A stretch of DNA of 64,000 nucleotides from Paractinoplanes bogorensis (GTDB lineage Bacteria; Actinomycetota; Actinomycetes; Mycobacteriales; Micromonosporaceae), in the NCBI RefSeq assembly GCF_018829635.1, contig NZ_JAHKKG010000019.1, forward strand, positions 104,582-168,581, in the 5' to 3' direction. The notes beneath the pieces were generated by a model. The model saw only the letters and a list, made by a program, of their open reading frames with translations. It had not been told where the DNA came from and did no database searches. Both the position numbers and the translations under genes were made by a program. This document shows, one piece after another, positions 50,137-58,160 of this stretch (positions are counted from its first letter, which is position 1; every line of letters begins with the position of its first letter).

Positions 50137-51144
50137 TCAGACGGACGTGCTTGCGTGGGCCCGGCCGGTACTCTGCCTGACCTGCAGGGCGGCCGGGAAG
50201 ACGACGCGCCAGTGGTCGGCGATCTGCTTGTTGATGAGGGCCCGGGTCGCAGCGGCGGCCATGGCTTCGACCGGCTGGTGCACCGACGACATCGGCGGGG
50301 TGGCGCACTCGGCGATCACGCTGTCGTCGAACCCGACCACGGCGACATCGTGCGGTATGCGCAGCCCCGCGTCGCCCAGCGCCTGCATCGCGCCGGTGGC
50401 GAGCAGGTCACAGGCGGCGAAAATGGCGTCGATCTCGGGATGCTCGGCCAGCAGCCGCTGGGTCAGCGCGTAGCCGGCTTCGCGGCGGAACTTGCCGGTG
50501 GCCGAGATGTCGGGCAGGTCGAAATCCCGGATCGCGCGCCGCCAGCCCTCACGCCGGCCCTCGGCGCACGAATTGCCGTCCGGGCCGTGCAGGGCGGCGA
50601 TGCGGCGGCGGCCTGTCTCGTGCAGGTGCTGCACGGCGGCGTACGCACCCTCGGGGTTCTCCATGCCGACGAACGGGAGCCCCGGCACGGTCGGGCCCAT
50701 GGTGACCACCCGCTGGCAGCGGCGGTAGAAATCGGCGGCCAGCGCGGGCGGGACGTTGATCAGCAGGACGCCCAGGCTGACCGAGGCCGCGATCCGGTTG
50801 AGCAGGGCGGCGGTGTTCAACTCGTCCACTACGTGCACACGTAGTTGCGCGTTGCTGCCCGCGAGCTCCTGCAGGATGCCGGCGGTGACGCGCCCGTAAT
50901 AAGGACTCGTGCCGAACACGGTCGTCTCGTCGACGATCACCAACTCGACCACATCGCCATGACCGGACGCGAGCGCGCGGGCGACCGGATCGGGCCGGTA
51001 ACCCAGGTCGGAAATCACCCGGCGTACGTGGTCACGTGTCTGCGCCGACACCCCGGGCGCGTCGTTGATCACCCGGGAGACGGCCGCCTTGGACACGCCG
51101 GCCTCGGCCGCGACGTCGGCCAGCGTCGGTCTCCTCTGCGCCAT
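50137..51144 (-). CDS. LacI-family regulator of the sugar locus
   Basis: A 335-residue LacI protein: HTH TLADVAAEAGVSKAAVSRVIN, hinge GYRPDPVARALASG, effector domain with SPYYGRVTAGILQEL, FAACDLLATGAMQALGDAGLRIP and VAVVGFDDS. A GGGACCGCTCCC palindrome precedes the gene. It sits at one edge of the aldolase/kinase/transport locus and is the natural candidate for its control. Confidence 0.92.
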   Translation of the reverse strand: MAQRRPTLADVAAEAGVSKAAVSRVINDAPGVSAQTRDHVRRVISDLGYRPDPVARALASGHGDVVELVIVDETTVFGTSPYYGRVTAGILQELAGSNAQLRVHVVDELNTAALLNRIAASVSLGVLLINVPPALAADFYRRCQRVVTMGPTVPGLPFVGMENPEGAYAAVQHLHETGRRRIAALHGPDGNSCAEGRREGWRRAIRDFDLPDISATGKFRREAGYALTQRLLAEHPEIDAIFAACDLLATGAMQALGDAGLRIPHDVAVVGFDDSVIAECATPPMSSVHQPVEAMAAAATRALINKQIADHWRVVFPAALQVRQSTGRAHASTSV

Positions 51145-51164
51145 CCGGCCAGTGTAGGAGGCTT

Positions 51165-51176
51165 GGGACCGCTCCC
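51165..51176. promoter_or_regulatory. LacI-type operator upstream of the LacI gene
   Basis: GGGA-CCGC-TCCC resembles the actinobacterial LacI consensus GGGAGCGCTCCC with one central asymmetry. It lies 20 bp before the start, as expected for autoregulation. Confidence 0.55.
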
Positions 51177-51180
51177 GTCA

Positions 51181-52059
51181 TCAGGATTTCAGGTACCCGA
51201 CCACGTCCACGGTGACATTTGCCGAGGTACGGGCGTTGTTCTGAACGGTCAATCCGCCACCTGTGCCGAGGCTCACCCGGGCGGTGGCGTTGCCCGGCTG
51301 TCCGGCGGCGTGGGTGGCGATGACCGAGACGGGCGCGACGGTTCCCGCTCCGTGCAGGCGGAGGCTGCCCGCGCTGGTCACACCGTTGACCGAGACGTTC
51401 ACGAGCACCGTTTTCGCCGTCCGAGGCACTCCCGCGTGCCCGGCCACGGCAAAAGTGAGCGATGTTGTTGCTTTCAAACCCCGGGTTTCCAGTACGCGGG
51501 CAGGCGTCACCGGTTGATAAGCGCCGACGCGGTACCAGCCGACGAGGTTCGCGGCCAGATGGGCGGAGCCGCTCGACTGATTGCGCAGGGTGATCCGGCC
51601 GTTCCGCCCGATCGGGACGACCAGCCGCTGCGTGACTGCCTGGCCCGGGTTGTGGATGTTCGTGGCCACCGCCGGCGGCCGGCTCCCGGCCGGATACGCC
51701 AGGATGCCACCGCCGGCCCGGCCACGAGCGACGGCGACGTCGAGCGCGACGGCCGCCACGTTCGTCCCGCGCACCCCGAACGTCACTTCCTTCTGCGGTC
51801 CGACCTGCACCGGGAGCAGGGCCCGGGTCGGCGTGACCGGCATGTACGCGGTGGCAGGCTGATCGGCCGGCCGAATGCGCGCGCCCCCGTCCTCAGCGCG
51901 TGCCGCAGCGGGGATGCTGAGCACCAGCCCGGTCGCGAGCACAGCACTGATCGCGGGGCGGTGACGGCTGGTCCGCGACGTGCAGTCCGCGCGCTTCGTG
52001 GTGGCGGGAGAGAGCGCGGCTAAACGGGCACAGCGGACAAATGGCATGCAGGACAGCAT
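51181..52059 (-). CDS. Secreted protein with two beta-sandwich repeats
   Basis: A 292-residue exported protein. A long basic N-terminus precedes the signal core (AISAVLATGLVLSIPAAARA). Two homologous modules follow: YMPVTPTRALLPV...VAAVALDVAVARG...GILAYPAG...HLAANLVGWYR and AYQPVTPARVLETR...AKTVLVNVSVNGV...GSLRLHG...VTVDVVGYL. This repeat family is frequent in actinobacterial exoproteins, often attached to hydrolases; here there is no catalytic domain. Role unknown, probably adhesive. Confidence 0.8.
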   Translation of the reverse strand: MLSCMPFVRCARLAALSPATTKRADCTSRTSRHRPAISAVLATGLVLSIPAAARAEDGGARIRPADQPATAYMPVTPTRALLPVQVGPQKEVTFGVRGTNVAAVALDVAVARGRAGGGILAYPAGSRPPAVATNIHNPGQAVTQRLVVPIGRNGRITLRNQSSGSAHLAANLVGWYRVGAYQPVTPARVLETRGLKATTSLTFAVAGHAGVPRTAKTVLVNVSVNGVTSAGSLRLHGAGTVAPVSVIATHAAGQPGNATARVSLGTGGGLTVQNNARTSANVTVDVVGYLKS

Positions 52060-52110
52060 GGGCCGCGAGAGCCTCGGTCACAACTGACGCGCCGTAGGCC
52101 CGGCCTGCCG

Positions 52111-52998
52111 TCAGCCGTCCGAGGTCCTCATGCCGACCGTGGGCTGAGCGGCCGGCGAGCTGCCCGGCGCGGACAGCAGGCGCAAGGAGTTGGCCACCGT
52201 TGCGGCCATGGCGTCGCGGGCCGGTGCGAGGTAACGACGGGGGTCGACCAGGTCGGCGTTTGCGGTGAGCGATGCGCGCACCGACCGGGTGAAGGCGAGG
52301 TTGAGCGCCGTTCCGATGTTGATTTTCGCCATGCCCGCGCGGACGGCGGCGGACAGTTCGTTGTCGGGGACGCCCGACGAACCGTGCAACACGAGCGGAA
52401 CGCGAACAGCTTCGCGCAGTCGAGCAATCAGTTCGTGGTCGAGGCGCGCGGTCCGTGTGTGCATCGCGTGCGACGAGCCGACGGCCACCGCGAGCGCGTC
52501 GACGTTCGTGGCGTCCACGTAGGTGGCGGCCTCGTGAGGATCGGTCCGCGCGCCGGGGGCGTGGGCGCCGTCCTTGCCGCCGATCTCGCCGAGTTCGCTC
52601 TCGATCCAGAGGCCGTGACGGTGGCAGAGGGCCGCGGCGGCGCTGGTAGCCGCCACGTTGTGCGCGTAGGAACGGCGCGAGGCGTCGTACATGACCGACC
52701 CGAACCCGGTCGCCACCGCGTCCGCCAGCAGCTCGTCCGATTCGACGTGATCCAGGTGCAGACCGACCAGGACACTTGACGCGGCCGCCACCGCGCGGGC
52801 CGCGGCGGCGATCGGCGCGATACGTCCGTGGTGGAACCGCACGGCGTTCTCGCTGATCTGCAGGATGACCGGCCGTCCGGCCTGTTCAGCGCCGGTCACG
52901 ATCGCCTCGGCATGCTCCACGGTGATCACGTTGAACGCTCCGACGGCACACCCACGCAGCCGGGCGTCGTTCACCAGTTCGCCGGCTGAGATCAGCAC
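52111..52998 (-). CDS. Class II ketose-bisphosphate aldolase (GatY/KbaY-like)
   Basis: A 295-residue zinc aldolase. GAFNVITVEHAEAIVTGAEQAG, VGLHLDHVES (catalytic Asp with zinc His), GLWIESELGEIGGKDG, DALAVAVGSSHAMH (zinc His) and VLHGSSGVPDNELSAAVRAGMAKINIGT are in order. The adjacent 1-phosphofructokinase/tagatose-6-phosphate kinase-like gene suggests cleavage of tagatose-1,6- or fructose-1,6-bisphosphate. Starts 7 bp inside the upstream kinase gene. Confidence 0.92.
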   Translation of the reverse strand: MLISAGELVNDARLRGCAVGAFNVITVEHAEAIVTGAEQAGRPVILQISENAVRFHHGRIAPIAAAARAVAAASSVLVGLHLDHVESDELLADAVATGFGSVMYDASRRSYAHNVAATSAAAALCHRHGLWIESELGEIGGKDGAHAPGARTDPHEAATYVDATNVDALAVAVGSSHAMHTRTARLDHELIARLREAVRVPLVLHGSSGVPDNELSAAVRAGMAKINIGTALNLAFTRSVRASLTANADLVDPRRYLAPARDAMAATVANSLRLLSAPGSSPAAQPTVGMRTSDG

Positions 52999-54188
52999 GC
53001 CTGCCCCCGCTCACGGCGTTCCCCGGTGAGTTCCCCGTCCCGATTGCCGAGGCCGTGCGCGACCGCTACGCGTGCGGTTCCCTCTCGCGCCGCCGCCGCG
53101 ACGTCCGCCGTCCTTTCTCGCGCTTCGGCCGACGGTTCCCGCCGCGCACTTGGAGAGGCGTTGTACGGCCCTTCCGACGAGTTCCCCGCCCCGGCTGCCG
53201 TGTTCTCCGGCCGGTAGCCGAGCGGTGACGGGTCGGTGCGTGGCGGGTCGGTGCGTGGCGGGTCGGTGCGTGGCGGGGCGGTGTGCGACGCGGCGGTGTG
53301 CGGCGGCGTCGGGGTGGTCAGCATGCGCTGGTAGACGTCCGGGTCGAAGGCGCCGGCGACGGGCGTGGCGACCGCGGCGGCCGACAGGGCGACGGCGTCG
53401 GCCAGAAGATCCGGCCAACCAACGCGGTCGCGCAGGCCGCGGGCCAGGGCGGCCACGCACGCGTCGCCGGCCCCGGTCGGGTTCCCGGCCAGCGACTCGT
53501 GGGGCGCGCTCTCGTGCACGCCGTCCGGAGTGACGGCCAGCAATCCGTCCGGTCCGCGCGAAACGACGATCGCACCGCGCGAGAGTGCGCGAATGCGCGC
53601 CACGGACAAGTCGGGAACCAGTTCGGACAGTTCGTGGACGTTCGGTTTGGCGATCTCCGGGTGGGCCCGCAGAGCGCGCCGTAAGGCCTCGCCGCTGGTG
53701 TCGAGAACGGACACGACACCGGCCGCGGCCGCGATCCGGATCAGGATTCCGTAGGCGTCTGCCGGGACTCCCGGTGGCAGCGAGCCGCACAACGCGACGA
53801 CTGTGGTCGTGCGCATCAGATCGTGGAAGTGGCCGACGAAACGGATCCATTCGCTGGCCGGAACGATCGGGCCGGGCTCCCAGAAACCGGTCGCGTCGTG
53901 CGCGTCGACGACGGCGACGGTGCGGCGGGTCTCACCGGTGATCGGCACGAACGAGGCGGCCACACCCTGGTACGCAAGCAGTTCGCTCACTCGGGCACCG
54001 GTCGGACCGCCGAGCAGGCCAGTCGCGAGCACAGGCTCGCCCAGCGCGTGCAGGACCCGGGCGACGTTCAGACCCTTGCCGCCGGCGCGCTCGGCGACGG
54101 TGGCCACCCGGTGGGTGCCGTGGACGACCAGGGCGTCGATCCCGTACGTGAGGTCGAGCGCCGGATTGAGCGTGACGGTGACGATCAT
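52992..54188 (-). CDS. 1-phosphofructokinase/tagatose-6-phosphate kinase-like PfkB enzyme with extended C-terminus
   Basis: A 398-residue ribokinase-family enzyme. TVTLNPALDLTYGID, GGKGLNVARVLHALGEPV (first PfkB signature), GSLPPGVPADAYG, IAKPNVHELSEL and NPTGAGDACVAALARGL (second signature with catalytic Asp) are typical of FruK/LacC. The core should end near residue 310. The extra ~90 residues are low-complexity, beginning with HTAPPRTDPPRTDPPRTDP encoded by a 15-bp repeat. Overlaps the aldolase start, so the two act in sequence. The ATG at 54188 matches the family N-terminus. Confidence 0.9.
   Translation of the reverse strand: MIVTVTLNPALDLTYGIDALVVHGTHRVATVAERAGGKGLNVARVLHALGEPVLATGLLGGPTGARVSELLAYQGVAASFVPITGETRRTVAVVDAHDATGFWEPGPIVPASEWIRFVGHFHDLMRTTTVVALCGSLPPGVPADAYGILIRIAAAAGVVSVLDTSGEALRRALRAHPEIAKPNVHELSELVPDLSVARIRALSRGAIVVSRGPDGLLAVTPDGVHESAPHESLAGNPTGAGDACVAALARGLRDRVGWPDLLADAVALSAAAVATPVAGAFDPDVYQRMLTTPTPPHTAASHTAPPRTDPPRTDPPRTDPSPLGYRPENTAAGAGNSSEGPYNASPSARREPSAEARERTADVAAAAREGTARVAVAHGLGNRDGELTGERRERGQAC
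53215..53290. repeat. 15-bp in-frame repeat in the kinase tail
   Basis: GGTCGGTGCGTGGCG repeats about four times (PPRTD on the minus strand), with a degenerate copy at each end. It marks the boundary between the kinase core and the low-complexity tail. Confidence 0.85.
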
Positions 54189-54347
54189 GGGCAGGCTCCG
54201 GGCCGGATCTGCCCCGCCTCGGGTGCTCGTTCGTGCGCACTCGCTCAGTGGTGCGAGCCCGGCGACGACGTGCAAGCCCTGGCGACCCGACTGCCGGACT
54301 GGCTACCGGCTGGGCGTCGATCGTTAACTCGATTGAACTGATCGAAC

Positions 54348-54375
54348 GCGCACGTGTCAACCGTCGATAGTGCGC
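54348..54375. promoter_or_regulatory. Inverted repeat in the kinase/kinase divergent promoter
   Basis: GCGCAC (54348) and GTGCGC (54370) flank a 16-bp spacer in the 233-bp gap between divergent PfkB-family genes. CGATCGTTAACTCGATTGAAC just upstream is AT-rich and may hold the promoters. No LacI-type palindrome was found here. Confidence 0.3.
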
Positions 54376-54421
54376 GTATCGTGCCCTCAAATTGTTCATA
54401 TGGACATCGGGAGCCGCTTCC

Positions 54422-55327
54422 ATGGCCGATTTCGACATTCTCGTCGTGGGCGACGCCAACCCCGACCTGCTCCTGCGGGGCGACGTACGCCCGCGCTTCG
54501 GCCAGGAGGAGCAGCTGCTCACCGGCGCCGACCTGGTGCTGGGCGGCTCGGCCGCGATCACGGCGGTCGGGTGCGCGAAACTGGGTCTGCGTACCGCCCT
54601 GCTGGCCGCGGCCGGTGAGGACGTATTCGGTGCGCTCGTCCGCGAACAGTTGACCGCCCACGACGTACGGCTGCTGTCGCCCCCGGCCGCGGGTGTGCCC
54701 ACCGGACTGACCGTCGTTCTGTCCGAGACGGACGATCGCGCCATGCTCACGTTGCCCGGGACGATCGCCGCGCTCAGCCCCGCCGACGTGACCGCCGAAC
54801 TGCTCGCCCGTGCGCGACACGTGCATGTTTCGTCGCTTTATCTGCAACCGGCGCTCGCCGCCGGACTGGCCGAGGTGTTCGTGCGCGCACACCGCGGCGG
54901 CCTGACCACCTCGCTCGACACCAACTGGGACCCGACCGGCGAGTGGGCCTCCATCACGGAGATCCTCGAACACACCGACGTCTTCCTGCCCAACGCGGCC
55001 GAACTGCTCGCCGTGACCGGCGCCGCCACCCCCGGGGAGGGCGCCGCCAAGCTCATCGCGACCGGTGCCACGGTCGTCATGAAGGACGGCGCCCGCGGCG
55101 CGCGTGCCTGGTGGCACGGCGGCGAGAGCGCGGCTCCCGGCACCCCGGTGGCGGTGGTGGACACGACCGGCGCCGGCGACAGCTTCAACGCCGGCTTCCT
55201 GGCCGCCCGGTTGTCCGGCCACGACCTGCCCGAGGCGTTGCGGTGGGCGACGGTGGCCGGCGCGCTCAGCACCCGCGCCGCCGGCGGCACTGCCGCGCAG
55301 GCGTCGCCGGCCGACCTCGCCGTGTGA
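54422..55327 (+). CDS. PfkB-family carbohydrate kinase (ribokinase-like)
   Basis: A 301-residue sugar kinase: DILVVGDANPDLLLRGDVRP, the GG motif GADLVLGGSAAITAVGCAKLG, and VVDTTGAGDSFNAGFLAARL with the catalytic Asp. Closer to ribokinase/2-keto-3-deoxygluconate kinase than to FruK. Its last codons (GCCGTGTGA) are the first bases of a 50-bp tandem repeat array. Divergent from the FruK-like/aldolase operon; it probably phosphorylates the sugar entering that pathway. Confidence 0.9.
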   Translation: MADFDILVVGDANPDLLLRGDVRPRFGQEEQLLTGADLVLGGSAAITAVGCAKLGLRTALLAAAGEDVFGALVREQLTAHDVRLLSPPAAGVPTGLTVVLSETDDRAMLTLPGTIAALSPADVTAELLARARHVHVSSLYLQPALAAGLAEVFVRAHRGGLTTSLDTNWDPTGEWASITEILEHTDVFLPNAAELLAVTGAATPGEGAAKLIATGATVVMKDGARGARAWWHGGESAAPGTPVAVVDTTGAGDSFNAGFLAARLSGHDLPEALRWATVAGALSTRAAGGTAAQASPADLAV

Positions 55328-55555
55328 GGCCCGGGCGAGCGGCGCCGGGGCGTGGCGGGCCGTGCTTGCCGTGTGAGGCCCGGGCGGGTGGCGTTGGGGG
55401 CGTGGCTGGCCGTCTTTGCCGTGTGAGGCCAGGGCGGGTGGCGCTGGGGGCGTGGCTGGCCGTCTTTGCCGTGTGAGGCCAGGGCGGGCGGCGCCGGGGG
55501 CGTGGCCGGCTGCCCTTGCTGTGTGACGCCTGGGCGGGCGGCGCCGGACCGCTAG
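55319..55555. repeat. 50-bp tandem repeat array seeded at a stop codon
   Basis: Units beginning GCCGTGTGAGGCCCGGGCGG repeat about four and a half times with few substitutions; the first copy contains the stop of the PfkB gene, so every copy carries GCCGTGTGA. The last, partial copy runs into the promoter region of the membrane protein at 55564. The unit is not a multiple of three. Confidence 0.92.
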
Positions 55556-55563
55556 GGTGGCGC

Positions 55564-56301
55564 ATGGTCAGTGGACAGTTGCCGTTTCTGCTGCTGTTCG
55601 TGTCGTTCCTGCTCACCTTTGTGGCGACCCGGACGATAACGCGCATGATTCGCGCGGGCGTCGGCCCGTTCCGCAACAACATCGCCGGTGGCGTGCACAT
55701 CCATCACGCCGTTCCGGGCATCGTGCTGACGCTGGTCGGGGCGTACCTGTCCGTCGCGGTGGACGGGCGCCGGCCGTGGGCCGAGGTGGCGGGCGTTCTG
55801 ATCGGTGTCGGATCGTCGCTGATTCTGGACGAGTTCGCGCTGATCCTGCATCTGCAGGACGTCTACTGGTCACCCGAGGGGCAACTGTCGGTGCAGCTCG
55901 TGGCGCTGACGCTCAGCGTGATGGGGCTGGTGCTGCTCGGGCTGAACCCGCTGACCGAGGATACCGGCCTCGGCGCGGGGCACCTCGTCGTCGCTGTGGT
56001 GGCGCTTGTGCATGTCGCCGCGCTGCTGATCTGCGTACGGAAAGGGAAATTCTCCACCGCGGTCATCGGTGTGTTTCTGCCGCCGGTTGCGTGGATCGGT
56101 GCGGTCCGGCTGGCGCGGCCCGGTTCGAAATGGGCGCGCGGTCGTTACGACGCGGCGAAGGCCGACCGGGCGAAGGCGCGCGCCGACGGTTTCGACGCGC
56201 GCTTCGGCCGGTGGGGTCTGGACATTGCCGACCTGATCGCCGGTCGGCCTACGCGCCAGCCGCCGCCCTCGGCCGCGCCCACGCCGCGGGACCGCGCGTA
56301 G
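55564..56301 (+). CDS. Hypothetical membrane protein with HIHH motif
   Basis: A 245-residue protein with about six hydrophobic segments (PFLLLFVSFLLTFVATRT; HAVPGIVLTLVGAYLSVAV; VLIGVGSSLILDEFALILHL; LVALTLSVMGLVLLGL; LVVAVVALVHVAALLICV; STAVIGVFLPPVAWIGAV) and a basic cytoplasmic tail. GGVHIHHAVPG and ILDEFALILHLQDVYW hold conserved His/Asp/Glu that could bind a metal. Family recognised only as conserved hypothetical. Ends in a duplicated 3' segment. Confidence 0.75.
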   Translation: MVSGQLPFLLLFVSFLLTFVATRTITRMIRAGVGPFRNNIAGGVHIHHAVPGIVLTLVGAYLSVAVDGRRPWAEVAGVLIGVGSSLILDEFALILHLQDVYWSPEGQLSVQLVALTLSVMGLVLLGLNPLTEDTGLGAGHLVVAVVALVHVAALLICVRKGKFSTAVIGVFLPPVAWIGAVRLARPGSKWARGRYDAAKADRAKARADGFDARFGRWGLDIADLIAGRPTRQPPPSAAPTPRDRA

Positions 56302-56350
56302 CGACGCGGCCCTCAGTCGCGCCCAGCTCGCGGGATCGCGCGTAGCGACG
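56283..56350. repeat. Direct duplication of a gene 3' end including its stop
   Basis: CGCGGGACCGCGCGTAGCGACGC (with the TAG of the gene ending at 56301) is repeated as CGCGGGATCGCGCGTAGCGACGC about 50 bp later, ahead of the convergent gene. It is a two-copy, early-stage example of the same stop-codon-centred duplication as at 55.3 kb. Confidence 0.75.
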
Positions 56351-57157
56351 CTAGGAACTGGCCAGGGTTTCGCGGACGGCGTTGGTGAAGCTCCAGAACA
56401 GCGGGAGCGTGGTGTTCTTGCGGCCGGTGCGGGTGTTCGTACCGAACATTCGCGCGCGCAGGGGAGTGGTCAGTTCGAACTGCACGCCGCGCTTCGGCAC
56501 GGTGAGGTTCACGATGTTGTCCGGGTCGTCGCCGCCCAGGCGCGGGACGAGGGCGGCGTCCTTCACCTGGATGTCGGTGCCGTTGAACGTCGTGCGCATC
56601 GACGACAGCATCGCGGCCTTCAGCGGCGTGTCGCGGCCGCCGATCACGATGGCCGCCGTTCCGGCCGGGTATTCGGCCTGCTCGGGGGAGCAGCCGTGCA
56701 GCGACACCGCACGCTGGCTGCCGCCGACCGTGGCCCGCGCGACGGGGTCGTCGCAGTTGGTCGACGTGATGTGCAGGATCGCGTTGTCGCTCGAGCGGAT
56801 GCCCTCGAACAGCCAGTAGTCGTAGACCGCGCCGCCGACCAGGCCCCCGGCCGGGTGGTAGCCGGCGACCGCGAGGCAGAGCTCGGACGTGCCGGGCTCG
56901 ATGCCGCCGCCGTGCAACGCGATGATCGCCGTGTCCGGGAAGGTGTCACCGGGAGCTTCGTTGTCGTCGAGTGCGCCGTGCCGCCGGAAGCGCCGGGCGT
57001 AGTCGACACCCTCGGTGTAGTTGGCGTTCGCGTAGAGCTCCGTGTTGGACCCGAACTCGTCGGCGGCCAGGGCGGGTCGCGCCCCGGTGACGACGAGAGG
57101 CGGGACGGCGGCCGCTCCGAAGGCGGCGAGGACGGTACGACGGCTGAGCGCGGGCAT
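56351..57157 (-). CDS. Tat-exported poly-gamma-glutamate hydrolase-like protein
   Basis: A 268-residue protein of the phage-type PGA hydrolase (zinc peptidase) family. The signal LSRRTVLAAFGAAAVPP carries the twin-arginine motif. IIALHGGGIEPGTSELC supplies the metal-binding His and Glu, and ILHITSTNCDDP and VSLHGCS further conserved residues. Likely degrades gamma-glutamyl polymers outside the cell. Confidence 0.82.
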   Translation of the reverse strand: MPALSRRTVLAAFGAAAVPPLVVTGARPALAADEFGSNTELYANANYTEGVDYARRFRRHGALDDNEAPGDTFPDTAIIALHGGGIEPGTSELCLAVAGYHPAGGLVGGAVYDYWLFEGIRSSDNAILHITSTNCDDPVARATVGGSQRAVSLHGCSPEQAEYPAGTAAIVIGGRDTPLKAAMLSSMRTTFNGTDIQVKDAALVPRLGGDDPDNIVNLTVPKRGVQFELTTPLRARMFGTNTRTGRKNTTLPLFWSFTNAVRETLASS

Positions 57158-57222
57158 CCACGAAGGATGTCATGAGTGATCGATGTTGTCCGTCCCGTGC
57201 AACCGCCCGGCGGGATGCGGGA

Positions 57223-58092
57223 TCACCACGGAAAGCGGTCCAGCAGCGCGGCCACTCGCGGGTCGTTCGGGGCCGACGGCTCGTGCACGACGTGGTAGGT
57301 GACCGTTGGCAGATCCGTGACCGGCTTGGCGACCAGGCCGCGCGGGACGGGGACGCAACCGTTGACGATCGCCAGTCCGACCCCGAGCGCGGCGAAGTGG
57401 GTGATCAGCGGCCAGCCTTCCGCCTCGACCGCGACCGTCCATTCGGCGCCGGCCGATCGCAGCCCCTGCTCGATGAGCACCCGTTGCGGGCGGTGCTGCG
57501 GCGGGACGACCAGGCTCTCCCCGCCGAGATCGCGCAAGGTCACCGATCGGCGGCGGGCGAGGCGATGACCGCTCGGCACGAACAACATCTGCGGAAACGT
57601 GGCCAGTTCGAGCACGGTGAGGTCGTCGGGCCGTACGTCGAGCACGCCGACCCCGACGTGAGCGTGTCCGCTGCGGACAGCGGCGAGCATCTGCCGGTGG
57701 TCACAATTGAGCAGGCGCAGCCGGGTCGGCTCGTCGGCGAGCATCCGACGGATCGTGTCGCCGAGCAGATACAGGTAGGCACCCTGGCCCGAGGCGAGAA
57801 CGACCGGTCGCGCGTACGCCGCCCCGGCGAACTCGCTCAGAAAATGAGTGAGCCGGTCGTCGTGTTCACGGGCGAAACGCGCAACCGCCTCGCCGTCCGC
57901 GGTGAGCGTCAACCGGCGACCGGTGCGCCGATAGAGCGGACGGCCGAGCGACTCGGCCAGTTTGCGCACTTTGACGTGCAGGGCCGGCTGGGAGATGTGC
58001 AGTTCTTCGGCGGCGCGCGTGAAGTTCAGATGATCGGCGAACACCGCGAACGAGGCGAGCGCGTCGGCCGAGACCTCACTCCGATCAGTCAT
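57223..58092 (-). CDS. LysR-family transcriptional regulator
   Basis: A 289-residue LysR protein: HTH FAVFADHLNFTRAAEELHISQPALHVKVRKLAESLGRPLYRRTGRRLTLT, then the co-inducer domain (VVLASGQGAYLYLLGDTIRRML, MLFVPSGHRLARR). ATG at 58092, with an in-frame TTG upstream. Divergent from a HAD-like gene across a 68-bp promoter with an imperfect inverted repeat. Confidence 0.92.
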   Translation of the reverse strand: MTDRSEVSADALASFAVFADHLNFTRAAEELHISQPALHVKVRKLAESLGRPLYRRTGRRLTLTADGEAVARFAREHDDRLTHFLSEFAGAAYARPVVLASGQGAYLYLLGDTIRRMLADEPTRLRLLNCDHRQMLAAVRSGHAHVGVGVLDVRPDDLTVLELATFPQMLFVPSGHRLARRRSVTLRDLGGESLVVPPQHRPQRVLIEQGLRSAGAEWTVAVEAEGWPLITHFAALGVGLAIVNGCVPVPRGLVAKPVTDLPTVTYHVVHEPSAPNDPRVAALLDRFPW

Positions 58093-58095
58093 AGT

Positions 58096-58136
58096 CTGAG
58101 ACAATAGCGATTGCAGATTTGATAGTTCTGTCTTAG
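58096..58136. promoter_or_regulatory. LysR-type divergent promoter site
   Basis: CTGAGACA (58096-58103) and TGTCTTAG (58129-58136) are inverted with one mismatch around an AT-rich spacer (ATAGCGATTGCAGATTTGATAG). A long two-part site is normal for LysR tetramers. Confidence 0.5.
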
Positions 58137-58160
58137 TTCTGGTTGCCGCAGCCTGGACTC

